Assembly: GCA_045531685.1 (NCBI GenBank)
Contig: JAZSEL010000086.1
Location: 1 to 6,121, forward strand
Reading direction: 5' to 3'
Origin: RGIG8767 sp045531685
GTDB taxonomy: Bacteria; Bacillota; Clostridia; Lachnospirales; Lachnospiraceae
Length of the DNA: 6,121 nucleotides
Positions 1 to 5,540 of the stretch are shown here, one piece after another; within the stretch, counting starts at the first letter, position 1; each line of letters starts with the position of its first letter. The position numbers were made by a program, and so were the translations under genes. The notes under the pieces are model-generated. The model worked only from the letters and a program-made list of their open reading frames with translations, searched no databases and was not told where the DNA came from.

Positions 1-1
1 A

Positions 2-280
2 AAGGTTCGTAAAGAACTGGCTGCAAACGATGTGGATGTAACGGTTGATAACCGTTCTGAAAAGATTGGTTACAAGATCCGTGAAGCAAGAATGGATAAG
101 CTTCCTTACATGCTCATTGTCGGACAGAAGGAAGAAGAAGACGGCTTGGTATCCGTAAGAAGCCGTTATGCAGGCGACGAAGGACAGAAGTCATTAGACG
201 AATTCATTGCCCAGATTTGCAAAGAAATCCGTACAAAAGAAATCAGAGAAGAACTTCCACAGGAAGAAAATGCAAAATAA
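2..280 (+). CDS. thrS: Threonyl-tRNA synthetase, C-terminal fragment (5' end outside window)
   Basis: The open frame enters from the left edge and stops at TAA 278-280, giving the last 92 residues. The visible part matches the class IIa anticodon-binding domain at the C terminus of ThrRS: RSEKIGYKIREA, then a strand of the form LPYMLIVGQKE, then VSVRSRY and a closing helix SLDEFIAQI. In this family the domain reads the anticodon of tRNA-Thr, while the catalytic core (not visible here) charges it with threonine in the cytoplasm. The tail (KEIREELPQEENAK) is short, charged and variable, as is usual. The next gene begins inside its last codons, so the two are probably co-transcribed. Any T-box leader would lie upstream of the window. 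Identification is from the motif pattern; only about a seventh of the protein is seen. Confidence 0.93.
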   Translation, partial: KVRKELAANDVDVTVDNRSEKIGYKIREARMDKLPYMLIVGQKEEEDGLVSVRSRYAGDEGQKSLDEFIAQICKEIRTKEIREELPQEENAK

Positions 281-1157
281 AGGAAACAGATGGCTTCCCC
301 ATGCAATGGCGATGTATAACGTAATTGTGTGGGGAACCACATTTATATCCACGAAAGTACTGCTGGAGAGCTTAGAACCGTTGGAAATCCTTATATACCG
401 TTTTGTTATCGGTTATGTGGCATTGTGGTGTCTGCAACCGAAGTTTTTGAAATGGCAGGGAATAAAGACGGAATTTGCCTATTTTATTGCCGGACTGTTT
501 GGGGTGACCATATACTTTTTGGGAGAAAACATTTCCCTGACACTGACCTACACCGGTAATGTAAGCATTATTGTGTCTACAGCCCCTCTTTTTACGGCTA
601 TCTGTGCCTGTCTGATGACCAAGACAGAACGTCCGACCAAGTATTTCTGGGGCGGATTTGTCCTTGCCATTGTGGGAATTGCCATGATTAACATAGGCGG
701 CACCGGAATCGATGCGGCACATATCAAGGGGGATTTGCTGGCACTGTCGGCTGCAGCAGTATGGGGAATCTATTGCGTGGTATTGAATGAGCATGTGGGA
801 GAGAGTGTGCCTGTAATTGTACGGACCAGACGCATTTTCTTTTATGGACTGCTCACTATGATTCCTTGTGTATTTTTGATGAATGCCAAGTTCCATCCGG
901 AACAGTTATTAGAGCCTGTAAATGCGGGAAATATTGCCTTTTTGGGAATCTTAGCGACAGCAGGAGCCTATGCAACCTGGAATTACGCTGTGGCACGCCT
1001 TGGGGTTATGAAATCCAGTGTATACATTTATTTGATTCCGGTTATTACCATTATTTGTTCCGCCATCATTCTTGGGGAACGGATTACTATAGGTGCGGTT
1101 CTTGGCTGTCTGCTTACCATGTGTGGTTTGTTTTTATCTGAAAAAAAAGAAAAATAA
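270..1157 (+). CDS. EamA/DMT-family membrane transporter
   Basis: A 295-residue, very hydrophobic protein with about ten predicted membrane helices in two homologous halves, the size and plan of the drug/metabolite transporter (EamA, formerly DUF6) superfamily. The first half opens with the typical NVIVWGTTFISTKVLLE at residues 17-33; the second opens with GDLLALSAAAVWGIYCVVL. The final helices carry a YIYLIPVITIICSAIILGE stretch, a usual signature of the second EamA repeat, and the protein ends in a lysine/glutamate tail (SEKKEK). The start at ATG 270 is chosen because AGGA at 261-264 sits 5 bases before it; an ATG at 207 in the same frame would overlap thrS by 74 bases and add a charged segment absent from the family. 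The gene overlaps the thrS stop by 11 bases, suggesting translational coupling. The substrate cannot be told from sequence: relatives export amino acids, metabolites or drugs. Confidence 0.92.
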   Translation: MQNKGNRWLPHAMAMYNVIVWGTTFISTKVLLESLEPLEILIYRFVIGYVALWCLQPKFLKWQGIKTEFAYFIAGLFGVTIYFLGENISLTLTYTGNVSIIVSTAPLFTAICACLMTKTERPTKYFWGGFVLAIVGIAMINIGGTGIDAAHIKGDLLALSAAAVWGIYCVVLNEHVGESVPVIVRTRRIFFYGLLTMIPCVFLMNAKFHPEQLLEPVNAGNIAFLGILATAGAYATWNYAVARLGVMKSSVYIYLIPVITIICSAIILGERITIGAVLGCLLTMCGLFLSEKKEK

Positions 1158-1236
1158 ATTTGCATGTATAAGAATGTGAATAGATTTTTGTAAGCAGGAA
1201 ATACTACCTTTGAAAATAATTTTTGGAGGTAGTAAG

Positions 1237-1554
1237 ATGGCAGAATTACGTTGTAGAATCTCAAATTGCGTGTATAATAAGGATGAGTATTGTTCCAAGG
1301 GAGACATCCTGGTAGGCGGCAAGCATGCAGAGGAAGCAAGGGATACTTGTTGTGAAAGCTTTGTTGACAGAAAGGGTAACACATATACAAGTGCTATGGA
1401 TCATCCAAGCCGTACCATTCAGATTGACTGCGAGGCTGCAAAATGTGTGTATAACCGCGATTACAAATGTCATGCAGATGCAGTGGAAATCGAAGGTAAT
1501 AAGAGTGCATGCAGCAGCGGAGAGACTGTTTGCGGTACTTTTAAATGCGAATAA
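1237..1554 (+). CDS. Tandem DUF1540 cysteine-rich protein
   Basis: A 105-residue soluble protein made of two copies of the DUF1540 module. Copy 1 has C6-x4-C11-VYN-x4-C19 followed by TCCESF (residues 37-42); copy 2 has C65-x4-C70-VYN-x4-C78 followed by TVCGTF (97-102). There are 12 cysteines in all, and the spacing suggests metal (probably zinc) binding or disulfides, though no biochemical role is established for the family as far as I know. DUF1540 proteins are frequent in spore-forming clostridia and bacilli. The start at ATG 1237 is set by an excellent GGAGGT at 1225-1230, 6 bases upstream; a TTG at 1210 lies before that site and is rejected. There is no signal peptide or membrane segment. 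I see no convincing promoter in the 79-base gap before it and no terminator after it. Confidence 0.9.
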   Translation: MAELRCRISNCVYNKDEYCSKGDILVGGKHAEEARDTCCESFVDRKGNTYTSAMDHPSRTIQIDCEAAKCVYNRDYKCHADAVEIEGNKSACSSGETVCGTFKCE

Positions 1555-1617
1555 GATAAATCCTTAGCTGAGTGGGATAGGAACGAATATTTTATTGCAT
1601 ATTTGTTGTAAAAAATG

Positions 1618-1646
1618 TTGACAGTATAGAAAGAGTGTGGTAAGTT
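1618..1646 (+). promoter_or_regulatory. Promoter of the infC-rpmI-rplT operon
   Basis: A perfect -35 box TTGACA (1618-1623) is followed after 17 bases by TAAGTT (1641-1646), a weak -10 preceded by an extended TG-N element at 1638-1640. Transcription would begin near 1651-1654, exactly at the first stem of the L20 leader, which supports the assignment. The run 1555-1617 between the DUF1540 gene and this promoter shows nothing I can name. Confidence 0.72.
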
Positions 1647-1650
1647 ATAT

Positions 1651-1803
1651 GAGTGTGTGAAAGAGACACACTTGTTACAACCAAGCAGAGTATCCACTCT
1701 CACCCTACGGCAAGAGGCTGGTAGGCGTTAACATTGTTTTATGACCATATACAATATGGTGAATTTCGTATGTTAAGTGGATAGTTATGCTATCCACTTT
1801 TTT
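1651..1803 (+). ncRNA. Ribosomal protein L20 leader (autoregulatory attenuator)
   Basis: This 5' leader has the elements of the Firmicutes L20 leader (Rfam L20_leader). A 5' hairpin pairs AGTGTGT (1652-1658) with ACACACT (1666-1672). A local AGAGT/ACTCT hairpin lies at 1687-1700. CCTAC (1704-1708) pairs with GTAGG (1721-1725). ACCATAT (1744-1750) pairs with ATATGGT (1754-1760), and TTAACAT (1728-1734) with ATGTTAA (1770-1776). TATCCACT (1691-1698) can pair with AGTGGATA (1776-1783) to form the antiterminator, while the same AGTGGATA can instead pair with the identical TATCCACT at 1791-1798 to form the terminator. From work on B. subtilis, L20 binds a fold resembling its 23S rRNA site and favours termination, so surplus L20 lowers infC-rpmI-rplT expression. 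Pairing was worked out by eye. Confidence 0.88.
1775..1803 (+). terminator. Conditional terminator of the L20 leader
   Basis: AAGTGGATAG (1775-1784) and CTATCCACTT (1790-1799) form a 10-bp stem with loop TTATG, and the sequence runs into six T (1798-1803). It lies 88 bases before infC, so it decides whether the operon is read. Its 5' arm is shared with the antiterminator described for the leader. Confidence 0.88.
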
Positions 1804-1876
1804 GATGTTTAATCGTTGGAAGGTTTCGGGGTAGATGTCGAAAGTGGAAGAGGTAAGGTTCAGTTTTTATAAGTTT

Positions 1877-1883
1877 GGGGGGT
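1877..1883 (+). promoter_or_regulatory. infC ribosome binding site that fixes an ATT start
   Basis: GGGGGGT lies 8 bases before ATT 1892. It pairs with the 16S anti-Shine-Dalgarno using G-U wobbles. An in-frame TAA at 1883-1885 directly behind it leaves only two codons (ACA GCC) before the ATT, so translation in this frame cannot begin further upstream. Confidence 0.8.
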
Positions 1884-1891
1884 AAACAGCC

Positions 1892-2398
1892 ATTAGCGAA
1901 TTATTCATTAATGAACAAATCAGAGACAAAGAAGTACGTGTTGTAGGCGAAGACGGAACACAGTTAGGCGTTATGCCGACAAAAGAAGCTCAGAAGCTTG
2001 CAGATGAAGCAGGGCTTGACCTTGTAAAGATTGCTCCGACAGCGAAGCCACCGGTTTGCAAGATTGTAGACTACGGTAAGTACCGTTACGAACAGGCCCG
2101 TCGTGAGAAGGAAGCAAAGAAGAAGCAGAAGACAGTAGAAGTAAAGGAGATTCGTCTTTCTCCAAACATTGATACAAATGACCTGAATACAAAAATGAAC
2201 GCTGCCAGAAAGTTTTTATCTAAGGGCGATAAGGTAAAAGTTACCTTACGTTTCCGCGGACGTGAAATGGCACACATGGCAAACAGCAAGCACATTTTGG
2301 ATGATTTTGCTGCTAATCTTTCCGATGTAGCCACATTGGAAAAAGCGCCTAAGGTAGAAGGCAGAAGCATGACTATGTTTTTAACTGAGAAACGTTAA
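1892..2398 (+). CDS. infC: Translation initiation factor IF-3 (ATT start)
   Basis: IF3 binds the 30S subunit, keeps 50S off, and checks the initiator tRNA and start codon. The 168-residue product is full length. The N-domain starts with ISELFINEQIRDKEV and includes PPVCKI (53-58) and YGKYRYEQ (61-68); a lysine-rich linker (REKEAKKKQK) leads to the C-domain from about residue 81 (TVEVKEIRL), with the 30S-binding RFRGREM at 120-126. The start is ATT 1892: the conserved N-terminal residues lie before the first ATG in frame (1973), which would remove 27 residues, and a stop at 1883-1885 blocks anything earlier. ATT 1907 would lie 23 bases from the Shine-Dalgarno, too far. An AUU start for infC is known in E. 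coli and B. subtilis and lets IF3 repress its own translation by rejecting non-standard start codons. It is the first gene of the operon with rpmI and rplT and sits behind the L20 leader. Confidence 0.96.
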   Translation: MSELFINEQIRDKEVRVVGEDGTQLGVMPTKEAQKLADEAGLDLVKIAPTAKPPVCKIVDYGKYRYEQARREKEAKKKQKTVEVKEIRLSPNIDTNDLNTKMNAARKFLSKGDKVKVTLRFRGREMAHMANSKHILDDFAANLSDVATLEKAPKVEGRSMTMFLTEKR

Positions 2399-2444
2399 TT
2401 CGTGCAGTTAAAATAGATTGAAGCAATTTAGGAGGGAAAATACT

Positions 2445-2642
2445 ATGCCAAAAATGAAGACAAGCAGAGCAGCTGCAAAGCGCTTTAAAGTAACAGGATC
2501 TGGTAAATTAAAAAGAAACAAAGCGTACAAACGCCATATCTTAACAAAGAAGTCTGCTAAGACAAAGAGAAACTTAAGAAAACCAGCTATGGTTGATTCT
2601 ACAAATGTTAAGACAATGAAGAAGATTTTACCATATTTATAA
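2445..2642 (+). CDS. rpmI: 50S ribosomal protein L35 (bL35)
   Basis: A 65-residue, strongly basic protein with the whole L35 pattern: MPKMKTSRAAAKRFKVTG, then GKLKR, a histidine-leucine-lysine-serine core (HILTKKSAK) and a C-terminal MKKILPYL. L35 is a small protein of the large ribosomal subunit buried among 23S rRNA helices. The start at ATG 2445 is preceded by GGAGGG (2431-2436) with an 8-base spacer; an upstream TTG at 2418 would precede the ribosome binding site and add nine residues not found in the family. It lies 46 bases after infC and 30 bases before rplT, in the usual operon order, and would be under the same L20 control. Lysine and arginine codons are mostly AAA/AAG and AGA, as in rplT next door. 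Confidence 0.97.
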   Translation: MPKMKTSRAAAKRFKVTGSGKLKRNKAYKRHILTKKSAKTKRNLRKPAMVDSTNVKTMKKILPYL

Positions 2643-2672
2643 GCTTAAGTTAAATCAAGGAGGAAATAAGAC

Positions 2673-3029
2673 ATGGCAAGAATTAAAGGCGGCTTAAACG
2701 CTAAGAAGAAACACAATAGAGTATTAAAACTTGCAAAAGGTTATAGAGGAGCTAGATCTAATCAGTACAGAATCGCTAAGCAGTCTGTAATGAGAGCTTT
2801 AACATCTTCTTATGCAGGTAGAAAAGAAAGAAAGCGTCAGTTCAGACAGTTATGGATTGCACGTATCAACGCTGCAGCAAGAATGAACGGTTTATCATAC
2901 AGCAAATTCATGTACGGCTTAAAGTTAGCAGGTGTTGACATGAACAGAAAGATGTTAGCTGAAATGGCAGTTAATGATGCGGAAGGATTTGCAACATTAG
3001 CAGAACTTGCAAAGAGCAAATTAGCTTAA
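2673..3029 (+). CDS. rplT: 50S ribosomal protein L20 (bL20), operon repressor
   Basis: A 118-residue basic protein, the standard length for L20. The N-terminal extension (MARIKGGLNAKKKHNRVLKLAKGYRG) is the long rRNA-binding tail; the globular part carries RKRQFRQLWIARINAAAR (53-70), GLSYSKFMYGL and MNRKMLAEMA, all conserved. L20 is essential early in assembly of the 50S subunit, and in Firmicutes it also binds the leader of its own operon, so it is the likely regulator of the element at 1651-1803. AAGGAGG (2657-2663) lies 9 bases before ATG 2673. The gene ends the operon and is followed by a strong terminator. Nothing is missing or odd. Confidence 0.98.
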   Translation: MARIKGGLNAKKKHNRVLKLAKGYRGARSNQYRIAKQSVMRALTSSYAGRKERKRQFRQLWIARINAAARMNGLSYSKFMYGLKLAGVDMNRKMLAEMAVNDAEGFATLAELAKSKLA

Positions 3030-3066
3030 TAAGCGGTATTGATAAGCTTACTGGGCAGAACATATC

Positions 3067-3094
3067 CGGGAGACCTTTGGTCTCCCGTTTTTTT
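3067..3094 (+). terminator. Intrinsic terminator of the infC-rpmI-rplT operon
   Basis: CGGGAGACC (3067-3075) pairs perfectly with GGTCTCCCG (3079-3087) around a TTT loop, followed by seven T (3088-3094). It lies 38 bases after the rplT stop and closes the operon. Confidence 0.96.
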
Positions 3095-3142
3095 GCAGTA
3101 AAAGGAAAAATTTATCTTATTATGTAATAGGAAGATGTGATT

Positions 3143-3156
3143 TATAATGATATAAT
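3143..3156 (+). promoter_or_regulatory. Promoter region of the lipoprotein gene, with duplicated -10
   Basis: TATAATGA occurs twice in tandem (3143-3150 and 3151-3158), giving two perfect TATAAT hexamers. The second is preceded by TG-N (3148-3150), an extended -10, and has a poor -35 (TAGGAA, 3128-3133) at 17 bases. Transcription would start near 3163, leaving a leader of about 55 bases. The sigma factor is assumed to be the housekeeping one. Confidence 0.6.
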
Positions 3157-3217
3157 GATTACATGGATTGAATCAGCCTATTAAAAGAATGAATATATAA
3201 TGTAAGAGGATCAATAA

Positions 3218-5116
3218 GTGAAGAGAAGAGCATTAATAGTAGGAATATTGTTAGGAATAAGTATTTTCAGCTTAAATGGATGCAAAAAAGCAGATGAATC
3301 TGCAACAGTATCGGAAACCAGTGTGGAAGATGTGACAAAGGAAGCTTCTGAGGAAGAAAGCACACTTCCGGGAGATTTGGCATTGGGGGATGAAGAGTCA
3401 GAACCGGAAGAACGTCCACATGAAAGCCAAAATCCGGCCACTGTATTAGAAGATGAAAAGGCTATTTATTTCTGCGGCAAACAGCACATATTAAAGTGGG
3501 ATAAAACATCGGGGCAGACCGATATTATCTGGATGACGGACAAAATGCCGATGAAAGAGGATGCATATGCGTATCAGGATGGAAGAGGCATTTTGATTGG
3601 AAATAAGATTTATTTTATGGAATCATGGATATCTGAGCCGGATAATCCATCGGCATATGAAGATTCTCATGCGCTATCGGTAGTGAATATAGACGGAAGC
3701 GGCTATCGTGAGATTGAACAGGTTTCCGGGTTAAATAACTTACTGCTGTTGGATGGAATCCTGTATTATTCTTCTGATGCGGATTCTAAGGCCTTAGAGG
3801 GCTATTTGGTGGATGCAGACGGCAATCTTTTAACAGATGCAGGAAAAGTGATTACAGAACCTGTTAATGTGCCCAAAGACTATGTGGAAATGAGTTATCA
3901 AAAGAATGGGTATAAAAACCTGTCGGCGGTGGAAAGTGCGTACCGTTACGGCTATTACCTGCTCCGTGATGAAAATTATAGTTTGTGCATAGTGAATCCG
4001 GAGACCGGGGAAAAGCGGAGTTTGCCGGAGGAGATGAAGAATTATTCTTTGGTATCCTGCAATCAGAACTACTTTTTGATGGAAGAATATAATTATCCGG
4101 CTGCCCATTTGTATTTGGTAGATATTCAGACCTTGGAAAAAACCTTGTTGATAACCACCTCACGGGATGAGAGCGTGATTGGAATGGATGAAGAGTGGGT
4201 GTATTGGCAAAGACAGGATGCTGATATGGATATGTATTATTATGAGCGTATCTCTTTGGATGGAGATATGACAGAGGGATTGTTTGAAGAACATCGTTTT
4301 CTGGGAATGCAGGAAGAGTCTCCGTGGTATCTGATGGACATTTCCGTTATAGATGATTATATCTATTATGTTGGAGAAAAGGATTACAAATACTATCTGA
4401 TGCGCCGTAACCTGAATGTCCCTCAGGAAGAAGAAATAATCGGTGAGGCATTCTATGACAGCGGAATTGGTAAAGTTGGAACCATTACAGCTTATAAAGA
4501 AAATATTTTCAGTGATATTAATACAGATGTAATTCTTGGCACGACGGATTTGGAGTGGCTTGTTGTAAATGAGGATTTTGCCGGTGCAGCCAAAATTAGT
4601 GCTGTTTTGGATGCGGAGCAGTTGGCTAATATGGAATATGAGCGTAATATAGCCAAAGACATGGAGGAATGGGCTTCTGACGGATTAAGCAGTAGCTTCA
4701 GCAGCCGGGTGTCACGGATATACCACTTTAATGAGCGCTATATCAGTTTTACCCAGCAGAATTATGACTATACCGGTGGGGCTCACGGAATGCCATACTG
4801 GGTACCTCATACCTTTGATTTGGAAACAGGAGATGAGCTTGGATTAAGCGATATTGTGGCTAATAGCGAAGAAGAATTTAAAGAGATTGTTACGGCTGAA
4901 TTTACCAAAATGTACGACGTAGAACCGGCTATGTATTGGGAAGATGCGATAGAAAGTGTACGTGAGTGGACGTCCATGTCTTCACCGTTTTATCTTAGCG
5001 ACAGAGGACTTGTAATCTATTACGGTCCGTATGATTTGGCTTCCTATGCGGCAGGTTTTCAGGAGATAGTAGTACCTTATGACAAACTGGAATTATACAT
5101 TCCGTTAGGTGAATAG
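3218..5116 (+). CDS. Lipoprotein with beta-propeller-like region and C-terminal DUF4163/DUF3298-type module
   Basis: A 632-residue predicted surface lipoprotein. It starts at GTG 3218, 7 bases after AGAGGA (3205-3210). Residues 1-21 are a signal peptide (MKRRA, then a hydrophobic core) ending in the lipobox LNGC, with Cys22 as the lipidated residue. Residues 23 to about 78 are an acidic, Ser/Thr/Glu-rich tether. From about 80 to 440 come repeated strands with an aromatic pair, such as IYFCG (83-87), ILYYSS (181-186), WVYWQR (327-332) and YIYYVG (381-386), like DUF5050-type beta-propeller proteins. From about 445 the sequence resembles DUF4163 followed by DUF3298: YTGGAHG (518-524), TFDLETGDELGLSDI (532-546) and PYDLASYAAG (604-613). 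That pair also occurs in the anti-sigma factor RsiV, which senses lysozyme, and in the deacetylase PdaC. No catalytic domain is seen. The role is unknown; binding an extracellular ligand is an inference. It has its own promoter and no partner gene here. Confidence 0.93.
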   Translation: MKRRALIVGILLGISIFSLNGCKKADESATVSETSVEDVTKEASEEESTLPGDLALGDEESEPEERPHESQNPATVLEDEKAIYFCGKQHILKWDKTSGQTDIIWMTDKMPMKEDAYAYQDGRGILIGNKIYFMESWISEPDNPSAYEDSHALSVVNIDGSGYREIEQVSGLNNLLLLDGILYYSSDADSKALEGYLVDADGNLLTDAGKVITEPVNVPKDYVEMSYQKNGYKNLSAVESAYRYGYYLLRDENYSLCIVNPETGEKRSLPEEMKNYSLVSCNQNYFLMEEYNYPAAHLYLVDIQTLEKTLLITTSRDESVIGMDEEWVYWQRQDADMDMYYYERISLDGDMTEGLFEEHRFLGMQEESPWYLMDISVIDDYIYYVGEKDYKYYLMRRNLNVPQEEEIIGEAFYDSGIGKVGTITAYKENIFSDINTDVILGTTDLEWLVVNEDFAGAAKISAVLDAEQLANMEYERNIAKDMEEWASDGLSSSFSSRVSRIYHFNERYISFTQQNYDYTGGAHGMPYWVPHTFDLETGDELGLSDIVANSEEEFKEIVTAEFTKMYDVEPAMYWEDAIESVREWTSMSSPFYLSDRGLVIYYGPYDLASYAAGFQEIVVPYDKLELYIPLGE

Positions 5117-5125
5117 GATGACATT

Positions 5126-5160
5126 TTTTCTCCTCCTATATTGATTATAGGAGGAGAAAA
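5126..5160. repeat. Perfect 15-bp inverted repeat after the lipoprotein gene
   Basis: The arm 5126-5140 (TTTTCTCCTCCTATA) is the exact reverse complement of 5146-5160, around the loop TTGAT. It begins 9 bases after the lipoprotein stop, where a terminator is expected and no other is visible. However, the T run is on the 5' side and the A run on the 3' side, the reverse of a normal intrinsic terminator on either strand. It may stabilise the 3' end of the mRNA or end transcription inefficiently. Confidence 0.75.
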
Positions 5161-5225
5161 TTATATCCAAATGCGAGTATCATTTTTAAATATTTTGTAT
5201 AATAATTGTAAAATAATTAAGTTCA

Positions 5226-5283
5226 AAAAAACTAAAAAAAGATACATTTTACAGTTGACAAAACCAGGTATCTTTTGTATACT
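5226..5283 (+). promoter_or_regulatory. Strong promoter of the tRNA-Val/tRNA-Met operon
   Basis: TTGACA (5255-5260), a 17-base spacer and TATACT (5278-5283) give an almost perfect housekeeping promoter. A-tracts at 5226-5240 lie just upstream, where an UP element would contact the RNA polymerase alpha subunit; this is typical of stable RNA genes. Transcription should start near 5290, 16 bases before the first tRNA. Confidence 0.92.
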
Positions 5284-5305
5284 AACAAAGTCGGTTGTGA
5301 CAAGC

Positions 5306-5378
5306 GGGATCTTAGCTCAGCTGGGAGAGCATCTGCCTTACAAGCAGAGGGTCACAGGTTCGAGCCCTGTAGGTCCCA
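5306..5378 (+). tRNA. tRNA-Val (anticodon TAC)
   Basis: A 73-base cloverleaf. The acceptor GGGATCT pairs with AGGTCCC (one T-G wobble), the D stem is GCTC/GAGC, the anticodon stem TCTGC/GCAGA holds the loop CTTACAA with anticodon TAC at 5339-5341, and the T stem ACAGG/CCTGT encloses TTCGAGC. It reads GUA and, with a modified U34, other valine codons. The discriminator is A5378 and CCA is not encoded, so it must be added after transcription. It is first in a two-tRNA operon. Confidence 0.97.
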
Positions 5379-5394
5379 TTACTTGCGAAAGTAA
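5379..5394 (+). other. Hairpin in the spacer between the two tRNAs
   Basis: TTACTT (5379-5384) pairs with AAGTAA (5389-5394) around GCGA, a GNRA-type tetraloop. It begins directly after the discriminator base of tRNA-Val and could mark or shield the cut site when the joint precursor is processed. The stem is short and AT-rich, so this is tentative. Confidence 0.4.
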
Positions 5395-5409
5395 GTATTA
5401 ATTGAATAT

Positions 5410-5483
5410 GGCGAGATAGCTCAGTTGGCTAGAGCATGCGGTTCATACCCGCAGTGTCGAGGGTTCGAATCCCCCTCTCGCTA
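5410..5483 (+). tRNA. tRNA-Met, elongator type (anticodon CAT)
   Basis: A 74-base cloverleaf with anticodon CAT at 5444-5446 in the loop TTCATAC. The acceptor GGCGAGA pairs with TCTCGCT, with a G-T pair at the end (5410-5482), as I recall for the Bacillus elongator tRNA-Met. Initiator tRNA is unlikely: it would have an unpaired 1-72 position and three G-C pairs next to the anticodon loop. The Ile-lysidine tRNA usually has a CTCATAA loop. The T stem GAGGG/CCCCC has an A-C mismatch (5460 with 5474). CCA is not encoded. It is last in the operon, and an integrase gene lies just downstream. Confidence 0.93.
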
Positions 5484-5497
5484 TTAATTAAAAGGTG

Positions 5498-5539
5498 CGG
5501 AAACGTTGATAAATACAGCGTTTCCGTTATTTTTTTTTT
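5498..5539 (+). terminator. Terminator of the tRNA operon
   Basis: CGGAAACG (5498-5505) pairs with CGTTTCCG (5519-5526) around a 13-base loop, extended by a G-T pair, and is followed by T T A T and nine more T up to 5539. It lies 14 bases after tRNA-Met. Confidence 0.9.
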
Positions 5540-5540
5540 G

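Noticed and set aside
207..269. Earlier ATG for the EamA transporter
   Set aside because: It would lie deep inside thrS and add a charged, non-membrane segment; ATG 270 has a properly spaced AGGA.
372..896. Minus-strand open frame of 174 codons within the transporter gene
   Set aside because: It is a shadow of the transporter frame: no recognisable family, no ribosome binding site, and the plus-strand gene is clear.
1158..1236. Sporulation-type or housekeeping promoter before the DUF1540 gene
   Set aside because: Boxes such as TTGCAT (1160), TATAAG (1167) and AATACTA (1200) are present, but no pair has acceptable spacing, so no sigma factor is assigned.
1805..1834. Nine-codon reading frame (ATG 1805 to TAG) between the leader terminator and infC
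   Set aside because: It has no ribosome binding site, its start lies right after the terminator, and a frame this short occurs easily by chance; no leader peptide is claimed.
1973..1975. ATG as the infC start
   Set aside because: It would remove conserved N-terminal IF3 residues that are encoded in the same frame back to ATT 1892, and it has no ribosome binding site.
2086..2370. Minus-strand open frame opposite infC
   Set aside because: It is entirely inside a well-supported IF3 gene and has low-complexity, implausible composition.
3830..4163. Two minus-strand open frames opposite the lipoprotein
   Set aside because: They overlap each other and a clear long gene, with no family features or start signals.
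5141..5401. Open frame of 86 codons running through the tRNA-Val gene
   Set aside because: Its second half is the translation of the tRNA (the familiar artefact LAQLGEHLPYKQRVTGSSPV), its start has no well-spaced ribosome binding site, and it crosses the tRNA promoter.
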